64,000 bases of DNA from Marasmitruncus massiliensis (GCF_900186535.1 NZ_FYDE01000004.1:682001-746000); one strand, 5' to 3'. Shown: positions 34,643-44,986, counted from the stretch's first letter. The notes: a model not told the origin generated them from the letters alone. Numbers and translations: made by a program.

Positions 34643-34672
34643 TACCCTCAGCATAATAAGATGCTTGGGGTA
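34643..34672. other. Hairpin downstream of wecB
   Basis: Twelve-bp stem with one mismatch and one G-T pair (34643-34654 and 34661-34672), 6-nt loop. It lacks a T run on the plus strand. The rest of the wecB-tRNA interval up to 34756 holds no gene that I can support. Confidence 0.4.
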
Positions 34673-34756
34673 AAAACTATTGTGTGATACAATATTCTTA
34701 CTTAAGGCTTATGAGAGGTTTTTTCTGTTGGTCTATCACAGCGAAGATATAATTCA

Positions 34757-34805
34757 AGAGGGCTTAAAGATGTGTTTGATCGCGCATCTTTAAGCCCTCT
34801 TTTTA
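34757..34805 (+). terminator. Terminator in the wecB-tRNA interval
   Basis: Perfect 16-bp stem AGAGGGCTTAAAGATG / CATCTTTAAGCCCTCT with a 12-nt loop, followed by TTTTT. It most likely ends transcription from wecB. Confidence 0.8.
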
Positions 34806-34849
34806 TACAAAAAATAATGCCGCCCCAGCTATTGCCGGAACAGCACCCC

Positions 34850-34925
34850 TGGTGGACGGTAACGGGTTCGAACCGCTGACCCCCTGCACGTCAAGCAGGT
34901 GCTCTACCAGCTGAGCTAACCGTCC
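34850..34925 (-). tRNA. tRNA-Val (anticodon GAC)
   Basis: A 76-nt cloverleaf with encoded CCA on the minus strand. The acceptor stem is GGACGGT / ACCGTCC with discriminator A, the D arm AGCTCAGCTGGTAGAGC, the anticodon stem CCTGC / GCAGG around TTGACGT, and the T arm with GGTTCGAACCC. The anticodon GAC reads valine codons GUC and GUU. Confidence 0.95.
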
Positions 34926-35120
34926 GTTTATGACCATGTATTTTGGCGACTCGTTTATTATATTATACTTGTCCGTAAATTGCAAGTAAAAAATTCATAA
35001 TATTTTTAAATTTTTCATTTTAAGAAAAAACACCAAAATATACCTTTTTCCGCAGCTGCTTGTTTGGGCAAATTGCAAAAAAATGTCCCCCTAAACTCGG
35101 TAAAACCGATGGACAAGGGC

Positions 35121-35150
35121 TTGTTACATGCTACTGCAGTATGATATAAT
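35121..35150 (+). promoter_or_regulatory. Promoter of the ruvCAB operon
   Basis: TTGTTA (35121-35126), 18 bp, TATAAT (35145-35150), 44 bp upstream of ruvC. Confidence 0.55.
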
Positions 35151-35194
35151 TAATCAGATATGCCGATAGGTATGCCGTCAGCGCGGGAGGACTT

Positions 35195-35686
35195 ATGATT
35201 ATCTTAGGAATAGATCCCGGATACGCGACCGTGGGGTTTGGAGTGGTGCAGTATCTGTATGGCCGATTCCAGCCGGTGCGCTTTGGCGCGATTACGACTC
35301 CACCTGATCTCGAGTTTCCGGCCAGACTGAAAATGATTTATGACGATATCTGCCTGGTTTTGGAAAAGACCTGTCCGGAAGCATTATCCATTGAACAGCT
35401 TTTCTTTTCCAACAACAAAACAACAGGAATTGATGTGGCGCAGGCAAGAGGGGTAATCCTGCTGGCGGCTCAGCAAAAAAACATACCTGTTTTTGAATAT
35501 ACTCCCAATCAGGTAAAACAAAGTGTGGTTGGTTACGGACGCGCGGAAAAAAAACAGGTTATGGAAATGACACGTCGGATACTCGGGCTGGAAAAGGTCC
35601 CCAGGCCGGATGATACCGCCGATGCGTTGGCGTTGGCCGTATGTCATGGGCACTGTTCCGGCTCACTGCTCAGCTATTTAAAATAG
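35195..35686 (+). CDS. ruvC: Holliday junction resolvase RuvC
   Basis: A 163-residue endonuclease that cuts Holliday junctions symmetrically. The four acidic metal ligands are in place: Asp7 (GIDPGY), Glu67 (SIEQLFF), Asp140 and Asp143 (PDDTADALA). It heads a ruvC-ruvA-ruvB operon. The ATG follows GGGAGGA by 5 nt. Confidence 0.96.
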   Translation: MIILGIDPGYATVGFGVVQYLYGRFQPVRFGAITTPPDLEFPARLKMIYDDICLVLEKTCPEALSIEQLFFSNNKTTGIDVAQARGVILLAAQQKNIPVFEYTPNQVKQSVVGYGRAEKKQVMEMTRRILGLEKVPRPDDTADALALAVCHGHCSGSLLSYLK

Positions 35687-35727
35687 CCGGTTAAAACAGA
35701 TACATATAGAAATGGATGGGAAACGCC

Positions 35728-36327
35728 ATGTACTATTCTCTTACCGGAAAACTGGTTCATACGGAAGCATATCTCGCTGTGGTTGACTGCGGCGGTGTGG
35801 GCTATAAATGTATGACCACAATGACCACGCTGTCCTGCCTGCCTCCGGTCGGAGGGCAGACAATTCTGTATACCCACTTAAATGTAAGGGAGGACGCACT
35901 GGATTTGTACGGGTTTTACACCCTGGCGGAGCTGTCTTCCTTTAAAATGCTGATTGGCGTTTCGGGGGTCGGCCCCAAATCTGCGCTTGCCATCCTTTCG
36001 GATATGACGCCGGACAGGCTTGCGCTGTGCATTGCTTCCGGTGATTCCAAATCCCTGACAAGGGCCCCGGGAATCGGCCCTAAAGTGGCGCAAAGGCTGA
36101 TTCTGGAACTGAAAGATAAAATTACAAATGAAGAGCTTGCCGCAGGTGTGGGAAATGTAAGTGCGCAGTTATCCAACGAGTCTTCCAAGGTTGGGGAGGC
36201 CGTTGCGGCGCTGTGCGCGCTTGGATACAGCCAGTCCCAGGCCGCGCAGGCGCTTGCCGGCGTGTCCCCGGATGCCGCGGTGGACGAGATGATCAAATAC
36301 GGGCTGAAAGCCATTGCGAAAATGTGA
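35728..36327 (+). CDS. ruvA: Holliday junction DNA helicase subunit RuvA
   Basis: A 199-residue junction-binding protein: N-terminal OB fold (MYYSLTGKLV), two helix-hairpin-helix motifs (LIGVSGVGPKSALAIL and LTRAPGIGPKVAQRLI) and a C-terminal RuvB-binding domain. The ATG at 35728 with GGATGGG upstream is preferred to 35716, because family members begin with the OB-fold strand. It works with RuvB in branch migration. Confidence 0.95.
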   Translation: MYYSLTGKLVHTEAYLAVVDCGGVGYKCMTTMTTLSCLPPVGGQTILYTHLNVREDALDLYGFYTLAELSSFKMLIGVSGVGPKSALAILSDMTPDRLALCIASGDSKSLTRAPGIGPKVAQRLILELKDKITNEELAAGVGNVSAQLSNESSKVGEAVAALCALGYSQSQAAQALAGVSPDAAVDEMIKYGLKAIAKM

Positions 36328-36345
36328 CGCTAGGAGAAGTTGCGG

Positions 36346-37398
36346 ATGTTTGACAAGGAAATGGATTTTGAAAACCGCATCGTAACCCCCGACTACGCGG
36401 CCGAAGACGGCGATGCGGAGCTTTCCCTGCGCCCGAAAACGCTCAGCGAGTATATCGGACAGGAAAAGGTCAAGGAAAATATGAACATTTTCATCCAGGC
36501 CGCAAAAGGGCGTGGGGAGCCGCTTGACCATGTGCTGCTCTATGGCCCTCCGGGGCTCGGGAAGACGACGCTTTCCAATATCATTGCGAATGAAATGAAT
36601 GTAAATATGCGCATAACCAGCGGTCCGGCGATAGAAAAACCCGGAGATTTGGCCGCTTTGCTCACAAATCTTGCTCCAAACGATATACTGTTCATAGATG
36701 AGATCCATCGGCTCTCCCGCGCGGTGGAGGAGGTACTTTATCCGGCGATGGAGGACTATGCGCTCGATATTATTATCGGGAAAGGCCCGTCGGCGCGTTC
36801 CATCCGGATCGACCTGCCGCATTTTACGCTGATCGGGGCTACGACCCGTGCGGGACAGCTGACCTCGCCGCTGCGCGACCGGTTCGGCGTCATCCAGCGT
36901 CTTGAGCTGTACACGGTGGATGAGCTGTGCACGATTGTACAGCGCAGTGCGGGCATCCTGAATATTCCGTGCGAAAAAAAAGGCGCATATGAGCTGGCCC
37001 GGCGCAGCCGGGGCACCCCTCGTATTGCCAACCGTCTGCTGAAACGTGTGCGGGATTTTGCGCAGGTGATGGGAGACGGGACGATTACGCAGGAGGTTTC
37101 CTCCATGGCGCTCGACCGGATGGAAATCGACCAGCTTGGCCTGGACTCCATCGACCGCAGAATGCTCGAAACCATTATCAGGCATTACAGCGGCGGCCCT
37201 GTGGGGCTGGAGACGCTGGCGGCGGCTGTGGGCGAGGAATCGGTGACGCTGGAAGATGTTTATGAGCCTTATCTGATGCAGATCGGATTTTTGGCGCGCA
37301 CGCCGCGCGGGCGCTGCGCCACCCCGCAGGCATACGGGCATTTGGGTATTAAGATGCCCGGCGCCTGCGCCGATCCTGACCAGCTGAGCCTGGAATGA
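36346..37398 (+). CDS. ruvB: Holliday junction branch-migration ATPase RuvB
   Basis: A 350-residue AAA+ motor. Walker A is GPPGLGKTT, Walker B FIDEIHRL, sensor 1 GATTRAG with arginine finger region LRDRFG, and the C-terminal winged helix ends [19 protein letters not shown] lies 8 nt before the ATG at 36346. It is 18 bp after ruvA. Family length is normal. Confidence 0.96.
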   Translation: MFDKEMDFENRIVTPDYAAEDGDAELSLRPKTLSEYIGQEKVKENMNIFIQAAKGRGEPLDHVLLYGPPGLGKTTLSNIIANEMNVNMRITSGPAIEKPGDLAALLTNLAPNDILFIDEIHRLSRAVEEVLYPAMEDYALDIIIGKGPSARSIRIDLPHFTLIGATTRAGQLTSPLRDRFGVIQRLELYTVDELCTIVQRSAGILNIPCEKKGAYELARRSRGTPRIANRLLKRVRDFAQVMGDGTITQEVSSMALDRMEIDQLGLDSIDRRMLETIIRHYSGGPVGLETLAAAVGEESVTLEDVYEPYLMQIGFLARTPRGRCATPQAYGHLGIKMPGACADPDQLSLE

Positions 37399-37444
37399 GC
37401 GGGATGCCCGGGGATCTCACGATGATTTTGGAAGGAGAACGGAA

Positions 37445-38785
37445 ATGGGGAGACTATTTGGGACAGACGGTGTAAGGGGGATTGCCAACGGCGATCTGAC
37501 TGTCGAGCTTGCCACAAACATCGGCAGGGCGGCGGGAATGGTGGTGGAAGAGGCAATCAACCGTCAGCCGACCTTTCTGGTAGGAAAGGATACCCGCCTT
37601 TCTTCCGATATGCTGGAGGCGGCGCTGGCCGCCGGGCTTTGCAGCACGGGGGCAAATGTAGTGCTGCTGGGGGTGGTTCCCACACCCGCAGTCGCTTATC
37701 TTGTAAAACGCTATGGGGCAGATGCCGGAGTGATGCTTTCGGCAAGCCACAACCCGTTTGAATACAACGGAATCAAAATTTTCAGCAATGAAGGGTTTAA
37801 ACTGCTGGATTCGCAGGAAGAGGAGATCGAACAAATTGTGCTCGACCAGCTTAAGCCCTACCAAATTCGTTCAGGCGGGGAGATTGGAACGATCACCCGT
37901 GCAAAGACTGCGGCCGACGATTATGTGGAGTATCTGAAGACAACGGTGGAGTGTGACCTGACCGGCCTGCGGGTGGCGCTGGACTGCGCAAACGGAAGTG
38001 CAAGCGTGACCGCGCAGAAATTGTTTGAGGGATTGGGTGCCCATTGCGATGTTTTTCATGCGAATCCCACCGGGCGCAACGTGAACGACCACTGCGGCTC
38101 CACCCACGTGGAGGAACTCGGGAAGTTGGTCAGGGAAGGCAGCTACGACGCGGGGCTTGCGTTTGACGGCGACGCCGACCGCTGCCTTGCTGTGGATGAG
38201 TGTGGCGAACTGGTGGATGGCGACCGGCTGATCGCGCTTTTCGCATACCATTTGAAAGAGCAGGGCAAACTGAAAAATAACACGTTTGTAGCGACAGTCA
38301 TGAGTAACCTGGGGCTGTTTCAATTCGCAAAATCGCATGGCATTGAGACACGGGCCACAAAGGTGGGGGACCGGTATGTTCTCGAATGCATGCGGCAGGA
38401 GGATTTCTGCATCGGCGGGGAACAGTCGGGACACATTATCTTCCGCGATTACATGCCTACCGGTGATGGACAGCTCACAGGCATACAGCTTTTAAGCCTG
38501 TTGAAACTCTTCCAAAAGCCCCTGTCGGAAGCTGCCGGCGTCATGCGGGTCTTTCCGCAGACGCTGCTGAACATACGGGCCACCCCGCAGATGAAAGCCG
38601 CGCTGGACAGTGACGAGCAGGTGCAGTCATGTATCCGCAGCCTGAATGAAAGCCTCGGGGAGAACGGGCGGATTCTGGTGCGCCCTTCCGGAACGGAACC
38701 TTTGATCCGCATCATGGTTGAGGGGCAGAATCTGACGGAAATTGAGCAGATTGCGCAGAAAATTGCGGCGGTAATCCAAAATTAA
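37445..38785 (+). CDS. glmM: Phosphoglucosamine mutase GlmM
   Basis: A 446-residue enzyme converting glucosamine-6-phosphate to glucosamine-1-phosphate for UDP-GlcNAc synthesis. The active-site serine is Ser101 in SASHNP, the Mg loop is DGDADRC, the sugar loop EQSGH and the phosphate loop RPSGTEP. GGAAGGAG precedes the ATG. It supplies the substrate used by WecB-type and cell wall enzymes. Confidence 0.96.
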   Translation: MGRLFGTDGVRGIANGDLTVELATNIGRAAGMVVEEAINRQPTFLVGKDTRLSSDMLEAALAAGLCSTGANVVLLGVVPTPAVAYLVKRYGADAGVMLSASHNPFEYNGIKIFSNEGFKLLDSQEEEIEQIVLDQLKPYQIRSGGEIGTITRAKTAADDYVEYLKTTVECDLTGLRVALDCANGSASVTAQKLFEGLGAHCDVFHANPTGRNVNDHCGSTHVEELGKLVREGSYDAGLAFDGDADRCLAVDECGELVDGDRLIALFAYHLKEQGKLKNNTFVATVMSNLGLFQFAKSHGIETRATKVGDRYVLECMRQEDFCIGGEQSGHIIFRDYMPTGDGQLTGIQLLSLLKLFQKPLSEAAGVMRVFPQTLLNIRATPQMKAALDSDEQVQSCIRSLNESLGENGRILVRPSGTEPLIRIMVEGQNLTEIEQIAQKIAAVIQN

Positions 38786-38797
38786 GGAGATTGAAAC

Positions 38798-39658
38798 ATG
38801 CGGGCAGCAACCGATTGGAAGGATTTTGAAGTGCTGGATACCAGCAGCGGGGAAAAACTGGAGCGCTGGGGTGATGTCACGCTGATCCGCCCCGATCCGC
38901 AGATTATCTGGAACACGCCGAAAGACGGCGCGTGGCAGAAGGCAAACGCGCGGTATCTCCGCTCCAATTCGGGGGGAGGAAACTGGGAAATCCGGTCCAT
39001 GCCGAAAGAGGAATGGGTCATCGGCTACCGGGACTTGAAATTCCATATCCGTCCCACAGGGTTTAAGCATACCGGGCTGTTTCCGGAGCAGGCGGTCAAC
39101 TGGGACTGGATGCGGGAACAGATTGCAAAAAGCGGGCGGCAGCTGAATATTCTCAACCTGTTCGCCTATACGGGCGGCGCCACGCTGGCATGCGCGGCGG
39201 CGGGTGCAAAAGTCTGCCATGTGGACGCCTCCAAGGGGATGGTGCAGTGGGCGCGGGACAATGCCGCGCTCTCCGGTTTGTCGGAGAAGCCCATTCGGTG
39301 GATCGTCGACGACTGCAAAAAATTCCTCGAGCGGGAAATCCGCCGGGGAAACCGCTATGACGGCATTGTGATGGACCCGCCGTCTTATGGGCGGGGGCCG
39401 GGGGGAGAAGTCTGGAAGCTGGAGGACTGCATCTATGAGTTGGTTTCCCTGTGCACACAGGCACTTTCCGAAATGCCGGTATTCTTCCTGCTCAATTCTT
39501 ATACAACCGGCCTTTCGCCTTCGGTGATGGCGTATATCCTTTCCTGCACAGTCAAAAAAACCTATGGCGGAACCGTAACAGCCGATGAAATCGGCCTGCC
39601 GGTCAAAAAATCGGAGCTGGCGCTGCCCTGCGGCAGCACGGCTGTCTGGGCAAAATAG
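38798..39658 (+). CDS. Class I SAM-dependent methyltransferase, rRNA cytosine/guanine type
   Basis: A 286-residue methyltransferase with the SAM-binding motif NLFAYTGGATLACAAAGA and the catalytic motif DPPSYGRG, resembling the RlmI/RlmK-related group. There is no PUA or THUMP domain of normal size at the N-terminus. The target is probably 23S rRNA but unproven. It starts 12 bp after glmM with AAGGAG upstream and is likely co-transcribed with it. Confidence 0.8.
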   Translation: MRAATDWKDFEVLDTSSGEKLERWGDVTLIRPDPQIIWNTPKDGAWQKANARYLRSNSGGGNWEIRSMPKEEWVIGYRDLKFHIRPTGFKHTGLFPEQAVNWDWMREQIAKSGRQLNILNLFAYTGGATLACAAAGAKVCHVDASKGMVQWARDNAALSGLSEKPIRWIVDDCKKFLEREIRRGNRYDGIVMDPPSYGRGPGGEVWKLEDCIYELVSLCTQALSEMPVFFLLNSYTTGLSPSVMAYILSCTVKKTYGGTVTADEIGLPVKKSELALPCGSTAVWAK

Positions 39659-39670
39659 GAGGGCTTTCCG

Positions 39671-40150
39671 GTGAAAAAAGTTCCTTTTTCCAAATTTCAG
39701 AATGGGCTGGAAGGTGTGTCACTTTTTCTGCTGGGCTATCAGGGCTTCTACCTGATGATGGGGTGGGATTCCATCCCCAATAAGATCCCCACCCACTTTA
39801 ATGCCGCCGGAATTCCGGACGGCTGGGGCGGGAAAGGAACTTTGTTGACACTGTTGGGCATCTGCCTGCTGATCTATCTGCTGATTACCGTTGTGCTGTT
39901 TGTCCCCAAAATGTGGAACGTCCCGGTTACAATCACCGCGGCGAACGAACAATTTGTCTATGGGAATATGAGCAGGATGCTGAGCACCATAAAACTCAGT
40001 ATCACCGGCTGTTTTACCTACATAAATATTCGGTCGGCGCAGGGAGGGTCGCTGGGCGCATGGTTTATGATCATTTTTCTGCTTGCCATGTTCGGCTCAA
40101 TGGCTTATTATATTTTAAGAACTGTGCGGGGCGCAAAGAAGTTCCAATAG
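39671..40150 (+). CDS. DUF1648-domain membrane protein
   Basis: A 159-residue protein with an N-terminal helix carrying the DUF1648 signature [15 protein letters not shown] and three further transmembrane helices. DUF1648 is found in SdpI-like and other small Firmicute membrane proteins of unclear function. GTG start with AGGAGGG upstream, 12 bp after the methyltransferase gene. Confidence 0.8.
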   Translation: MKKVPFSKFQNGLEGVSLFLLGYQGFYLMMGWDSIPNKIPTHFNAAGIPDGWGGKGTLLTLLGICLLIYLLITVVLFVPKMWNVPVTITAANEQFVYGNMSRMLSTIKLSITGCFTYINIRSAQGGSLGAWFMIIFLLAMFGSMAYYILRTVRGAKKFQ

Positions 40151-40190
40151 AGGCTTGTCCGCCAAGAATCCAATCAAAAGAGGAATGCAA

Positions 40191-41042
40191 ATGCCAAACA
40201 TCATTTCCGCTGAAAAGGTACGTTTCGGCTACCAGAAAGAAAATAATGAGTTCAATCTTGTTCTGAAAGATATCAGCCTTGAAATTCCGCAGGGGCAGTT
40301 TTTGGCTGTTCTGGGACATAACGGCTCCGGCAAAAGCACGTTTGCAAAGCATCTGAATGCCATCCTGCTTCCGCAGGGCGGGACAGTCACCGTATGCGGG
40401 CTCAATACGGCGGATGAGGACAAGCTGTACGATATCCGCCAGCAGGTGGGGATGGTGTTTCAGAATCCGGATAACCAGATTGTCGCGACCATTGTGGAAG
40501 AGGATGTTGCGTTCGGCCCGGAAAATATGGGGGTGGAGCCGTCTGAAATCCGCACGAGGGTGGATGAAGCGCTCAAGGACGTGGGAATGGATGAATACAA
40601 GACACACGCGCCGCACCAGCTTTCCGGCGGACAGAAGCAAAGGATTGCGATTGCCGGGATTATCGCGATGAGGCCGAGGTGTATTGTGCTGGACGAGCCG
40701 ACCGCCATGCTGGACCCGCGGGGCCGCAGCGAGGTCATTTCGACCGTCAAACGGTTGAACAGCGAACTTGGCATTACGGTTGTCCTGATCACGCACTATA
40801 TGGAGGAAGCGGCGCAGTGTGACCGCGTGGTGGTGATGAACGACGGGGAAGTCCTGCTGGATGATACGCCGCGCAGGGTTTTTTCCCATGTAGAGCAGCT
40901 CAAATCTGTGGGGCTTGATGTCCCGCAGGCAACCGAGCTTTGCTGGCAGCTGCGCAAAAACGGCTTTGACCTGCCCGACGACATTTTGACTGAGGACGAA
41001 TGCGTCGAGGCAATCTCCGCGCTATTGGAGGCTAAAAAATGA
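40191..41042 (+). CDS. ecfA1: ECF transporter ATPase EcfA1
   Basis: A 283-residue ATPase of the energy-coupling-factor vitamin and metal transport module. Walker A is [10 protein letters not shown]-loop [10 protein letters not shown], signature LSGGQKQR, Walker [14 protein letters not shown]. The start at 40191 is preferred because AGAGGA abuts the ATG at 40185. The stop overlaps ecfA2 by 4 bp. It pairs with EcfA2 and EcfT to energise several substrate-binding S components encoded elsewhere. Confidence 0.95.
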   Translation: MPNIISAEKVRFGYQKENNEFNLVLKDISLEIPQGQFLAVLGHNGSGKSTFAKHLNAILLPQGGTVTVCGLNTADEDKLYDIRQQVGMVFQNPDNQIVATIVEEDVAFGPENMGVEPSEIRTRVDEALKDVGMDEYKTHAPHQLSGGQKQRIAIAGIIAMRPRCIVLDEPTAMLDPRGRSEVISTVKRLNSELGITVVLITHYMEEAAQCDRVVVMNDGEVLLDDTPRRVFSHVEQLKSVGLDVPQATELCWQLRKNGFDLPDDILTEDECVEAISALLEAKK

Positions 41043-41899
41043 TTGCCATAAAAACTGAAGACCTGACCTATGTGTATTCGGCAGGTACTCCTTTTGAAAA
41101 AACCGCGATTGACCACATCAATCTGGAAATTGAACAGGGGGAATTCGTCGGGGTGATCGGCCATACCGGCTCCGGAAAATCCACTCTGATTCAGCACTTT
41201 AACGGCCTGCTGAAACCGACTTCCGGCCGGATTCTGATCAATGGAGTGGACCTGTGGGCAAAAGAAACAAAAATCCGGGATTACCGGTTCAAGGTGGGCC
41301 TTGTGTTCCAATATCCCGAATATCAGCTGTTTGAGGAAACGGTTTATAAGGATATTGCTTTCGGGCCCGCGAACATGGGACTATCCCCCGCGGAAATAGA
41401 CGAGCGTGTACGCGAAGCGGCGGAATTCGTCGGGCTCAAGCCCCACCACATGCAGAAATCACCGTTTGAGCTTTCCGGCGGGCAGAAGCGTCGGGTGGCG
41501 ATTGCCGGCGTGCTCGCGATGAATCCGGAAATTCTGGTGCTTGATGAGCCGACCGCCGGTCTGGACCCTAAGGGACGGGACCGGATTTTGGGCCAGATCA
41601 AGCAGTACCATAAGGCGAGGGGTACAACGATCCTGCTGGTTTCCCACAGCATGGAAGATATTGCGCGCTATGCGCATAAGGTGCTGGTGTTAAATCATTC
41701 GGGGGTTGCAATGTATGACGACGTTGCGGCGGTCTTTTCCCGGGATAAGGAAATCATCCAAATGGGGCTTTCTGTTCCTCAGATTACCAGGATCTTCTCC
41801 AGGCTGCGGGACCGCGGCTACCCGGTCAGCGAAAGCGTATATACAATGGATTATGCAAAGCAGGAGCTTCTTTCCCTGCTTTCGGGAAAGGAGGGATGA
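41039..41899 (+). CDS. ecfA2: ECF transporter ATPase EcfA2
   Basis: A 286-residue partner of EcfA1. Walker A is [10 protein letters not shown]-loop [10 protein letters not shown], signature LSGGQKRR, Walker [14 protein letters not shown]. It overlaps ecfA1 by 4 bp and is followed by ecfT after 3 bp, so the three proteins are made together. Confidence 0.95.
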   Translation: MIAIKTEDLTYVYSAGTPFEKTAIDHINLEIEQGEFVGVIGHTGSGKSTLIQHFNGLLKPTSGRILINGVDLWAKETKIRDYRFKVGLVFQYPEYQLFEETVYKDIAFGPANMGLSPAEIDERVREAAEFVGLKPHHMQKSPFELSGGQKRRVAIAGVLAMNPEILVLDEPTAGLDPKGRDRILGQIKQYHKARGTTILLVSHSMEDIARYAHKVLVLNHSGVAMYDDVAAVFSRDKEIIQMGLSVPQITRIFSRLRDRGYPVSESVYTMDYAKQELLSLLSGKEG

Positions 41900-41902
41900 A
41901 CC

Positions 41903-42721
41903 GTGCTGCGTGATATTACGATAGGGCAGTATTTTCCGGGGAAATCTGTGCTGCACCGCCTTGATCCGCGCGTTAAAATTGTGCTGACGCTGGCTTTCAT
42001 CGTCATGCTGTTTATTGCCTCCAACCCGATTGGGCTTCTGGTAGGAATTTTGTTTCTGGTGCTCACCTACGGGATTTCCAGAATTCCGCCCATTATGATT
42101 CTGAAAAGCCTGAAACCGGTTTTGCCGATCATTCTGTTTACATCGATACTGAACATGTTTTTTATCGAAGGGACGCCCCTGTTTCAATGGTGGATTCTTA
42201 AAATCACACTGGAGGGGGTTACAACCGCCATTGTAATGAGTATCAGAATCCTGTGCCTGATCGCGGGTACATCGCTTCTGACCTATACCACATCCCCAAT
42301 CGCGCTGACCGATGGCATTGAACGCCTTTGCAGCCCGCTCAACCGGCTGAAGCTGCCGGTGCATGAGCTGGCGATGATGATGACTATCGCGCTGCGCTTT
42401 ATCCCAACCCTGATTGAGGAGACGGATAAAATCATGTCCGCGCAGAAAGCACGCGGAGCCGATCTGGAAACGGGCGGCCTGATGCAGCGCGCCAAAGCAC
42501 TGATTCCGATTTTGATTCCGCTGTTTGTGTCGGCGTTTCGCCGCGCGGACGAGCTCGCCGTCGCGATGGAATGCCGCTGTTACCGGGGCGGCGAAGGGCG
42601 CACAAGGATGAAGCAGCTGAAAATTCAGATGTATGATATCTGGTGTTCTGTTTTCGTCGGTCTCTGTATTGCCGCGGTCATCTTCATTAATCTGTTTGCA
42701 CCTGTCGTCCTGCATATGTGA
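41903..42721 (+). CDS. ecfT: ECF transporter transmembrane protein EcfT
   Basis: A 272-residue membrane scaffold with about five helices and the two coupling-helix ARG-type motifs characteristic of EcfT (AQKARGADLE is seen, and AMECRCYRGGEGRT in the second position). GTG start with AAGGAGGG upstream. It links the ATPases to S components. Confidence 0.94.
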   Translation: MLRDITIGQYFPGKSVLHRLDPRVKIVLTLAFIVMLFIASNPIGLLVGILFLVLTYGISRIPPIMILKSLKPVLPIILFTSILNMFFIEGTPLFQWWILKITLEGVTTAIVMSIRILCLIAGTSLLTYTTSPIALTDGIERLCSPLNRLKLPVHELAMMMTIALRFIPTLIEETDKIMSAQKARGADLETGGLMQRAKALIPILIPLFVSAFRRADELAVAMECRCYRGGEGRTRMKQLKIQMYDIWCSVFVGLCIAAVIFINLFAPVVLHM

Positions 42722-42731
42722 GGCTGTGGAT

Positions 42732-43481
42732 ATGCAGGAACGCCAGCTTTTATTAACGGTACGGTTTCGCGGGACGCATTATCATGGCTATCAGGTGCAG
42801 CCCAACGGGGTGACCGTTGCGCAGGTGATACAGGATGCCGTAGAGCGGGTATTTGGGAGCAGGCTGGACATTAAGGGCTGTTCCAGGACCGACGCCGGCG
42901 TCCATGCCAACGGGTTTTGCCTGTCGCTGCATACCGTTTCGGGTATCCCCTGCGATGCGGTGATTCGCGCGATGAATGTCAACCTGCCGGACGACGTGGC
43001 CGTGATCAGCTGCCGTGAAGTGCCGCTTGGGTTTCATCCGCGCTATGACTGCACCGGAAAACGGTATCTGTATCAGATCTATAACGGCCCTGTGAAAAAC
43101 CCGTTCCTTACCGATCTTGCCCTGTTTCATAAATATCCGTTGGATGAGCATCTGATGGATGCGGCGGCCCGCAGCTTTTTGGGCACACATGACTTTTCAG
43201 CGTTTTGTTCTGCGGGAAGCAAAATTGAGGATACGGTGCGTACGATCACAGCGGCTTCCGTTACAAGAAATGGCGAGATGGTGACTTTTTCCGTAACCGG
43301 GGACGGATTTCTTTATAATATGGTGCGGATCATGACAGGCACACTGCTGGACGCCGCCCGCGGTATTTTTACGCCGTCGGACATCTCCCGTATCATGGAG
43401 GGACGCGACCGTTCTGCGGCGGGCGCTACGGCACCGGCCCATGGGCTCTATCTTGACGAAGTTTTTTACGAGGGAATATGA
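42732..43481 (+). CDS. truA: tRNA pseudouridine synthase TruA
   Basis: A 249-residue enzyme forming pseudouridine at tRNA positions 38-40. The catalytic Asp54 is in CSRTDAGVHA; other family blocks are FHPRYDCTGKRYLYQI and GDGFLYNMVRIMTG. The ATG at 42732 is chosen by GAGG upstream and by the family N-terminus. The ecfA-ecfA-ecfT-truA order is common in Firmicutes. Confidence 0.95.
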   Translation: MQERQLLLTVRFRGTHYHGYQVQPNGVTVAQVIQDAVERVFGSRLDIKGCSRTDAGVHANGFCLSLHTVSGIPCDAVIRAMNVNLPDDVAVISCREVPLGFHPRYDCTGKRYLYQIYNGPVKNPFLTDLALFHKYPLDEHLMDAAARSFLGTHDFSAFCSAGSKIEDTVRTITAASVTRNGEMVTFSVTGDGFLYNMVRIMTGTLLDAARGIFTPSDISRIMEGRDRSAAGATAPAHGLYLDEVFYEGI

Positions 43482-43514
43482 TCATCCAAATTACTTAGCA
43501 AAGGGGGCTGCGGG

Positions 43515-44885
43515 ATGGCGAAGCTGACAGATTTGGAGAAGGTGCGCCGCCAGCGGCAGCGCCGCCGCACAGTCCGCAATCTGCTGCTGCTGGCAGTGTT
43601 TGCGGGCGTGGTCTGGCTTGGCATGTGGGTGGTTCAGCGCGCGGGCGACCTTGACCTGAAGACCGCTTACAGCGATATTAAGGCGGAAATTACAACCGGT
43701 TCCGGCTATCCCGTTCCGCTTCCCGGCGGCAAAATTGCCCGTTTAGACGCTGTGGATAATGTCGTAGTGCTTCTTTCTGATACAAATATGTATTCTTATA
43801 ATGCGTCCGGCAGGCAAATGCTGAATGTACAGCATGGAATTATTAACCAGGGAATGGTGACGGCGCAGGACAGGATGCTGCTTTACGACCGTGGCGGCAA
43901 CAAGCTGTCGTTATATTCAAAATCCGAGCTGCTTCAAACGCTGACAACAGAGTATAAAATTTATACAGCCGATTTGGCGCAGACCGGGAATTATGCGGTG
44001 GCAACCTCGGCGCGGGAGTACATTGCACATGTCAAAGTATACAATAAGTCAAATCAGGAAATTTTTAACTGGTATTCTTATCAGAAACCGGTCGTGAGCG
44101 TGTCGCTTTCTGATTACAAAGAGGAAATGATGGTGGGCTGTGTGGATGCCGCGGACGGCAGCTACCTTTCCAGTATCAGCAAGTTCCAGTTCAGCATCAA
44201 TCAGGAACTTGGCCGCGCAGAGTTTCCGGACGAGCTGTTGTTTTCTGTGGATTATGAAAGTGCCGCACGGGTGCGCGCTTTGACGGATCGCCGCGCAATT
44301 CTGCTGAATCAGGAACTGAAAGAACTGGCCTCCTATGATTACGGCGGGCAAAAGATCAACCGGACCGCGAGCTCTCCGGACGGGATGCTGGTCTTGGTAC
44401 TGGGCGACTATGCCGAGGACAAGAAGCTCACAGTGGTGTCTCTCGACAAGGAATTCAATCTCCTTGGCAAATTTACAGTTGACCATGATATCTCGGATAT
44501 TGTATGCGCGGAAAGCCATGTGTTCCTGACTTCTAAAAACCAGCTGGAGATTTATGAACCCGGAGGCACTCAATTGGTCAGCAACCAGATTAACGGTATT
44601 CAGAAAATATGCCCGGCGGGGGGACAGCTCTATTACGTATCCGTATCGGAGCTCGACAGCATGAATATCCGGGAAATGATTGCGCCACCGGAAGAAACTT
44701 CTTCCGGCAAACAGACAGCTTCCGATGGGGGCAGTTCTGGCGATGCGGTTTCTCTTTTGCCGGAAAGCAGGGAAGAATCAGATGACGATTCCGGCAGCAG
44801 TTTGGAATCTGAGCTCGCAGGCAGCTCTTCGGAGCCAACTGCGGAAAGCGGGGAAAGTGATTCTCCCTCTGAACCGGAAGCGTAG
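43515..44885 (+). CDS. DUF5711-like membrane-anchored beta-propeller protein
   Basis: A 456-residue protein with a basic cytoplasmic N-terminus, one transmembrane helix (about residues 23-41), an external beta-rich domain of about 350 residues with repeated short blades (NVVVLLSDTNMYSYN, GNYAVATSAREY, GMLVLVLGDYAEDKKL) and a Ser/Glu-rich disordered tail of about 65 residues. It resembles the DUF5711 family. The function is unknown; the acidic tail is unusual for a surface protein and probably extends from the membrane. GGGGG precedes the ATG. Confidence 0.72.
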   Translation: MAKLTDLEKVRRQRQRRRTVRNLLLLAVFAGVVWLGMWVVQRAGDLDLKTAYSDIKAEITTGSGYPVPLPGGKIARLDAVDNVVVLLSDTNMYSYNASGRQMLNVQHGIINQGMVTAQDRMLLYDRGGNKLSLYSKSELLQTLTTEYKIYTADLAQTGNYAVATSAREYIAHVKVYNKSNQEIFNWYSYQKPVVSVSLSDYKEEMMVGCVDAADGSYLSSISKFQFSINQELGRAEFPDELLFSVDYESAARVRALTDRRAILLNQELKELASYDYGGQKINRTASSPDGMLVLVLGDYAEDKKLTVVSLDKEFNLLGKFTVDHDISDIVCAESHVFLTSKNQLEIYEPGGTQLVSNQINGIQKICPAGGQLYYVSVSELDSMNIREMIAPPEETSSGKQTASDGGSSGDAVSLLPESREESDDDSGSSLESELAGSSSEPTAESGESDSPSEPEA

Positions 44886-44898
44886 CTGAGAATTTTAT

Positions 44899-44927
44899 TT
44901 GTAAGTTCTGCAAAAATTTGGTACAAT
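44899..44927 (+). promoter_or_regulatory. Promoter upstream of cvpA
   Basis: TTGTAA (44899-44904), 17 bp, TACAAT (44922-44927), 59 bp before the cvpA start. Confidence 0.6.
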
Positions 44928-44986
44928 AACAGGATAAGGAAAGATTTTCCCGGCCTGGTTGAGTCCTGCAGGAAAAAGGAGGATTT

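Noticed and set aside
34803-34985. Open frame of 60 codons over the tRNA-Val gene
   Set aside because: It reads through the tRNA itself; the cloverleaf accounts for the sequence.
36169-37341. Long open frame (390 codons) on the minus strand opposite ruvB
   Set aside because: It lies fully opposite a motif-complete ruvB, has an Arg/His-rich composition typical of the complement of a GC-rich gene, and no ribosome binding site.
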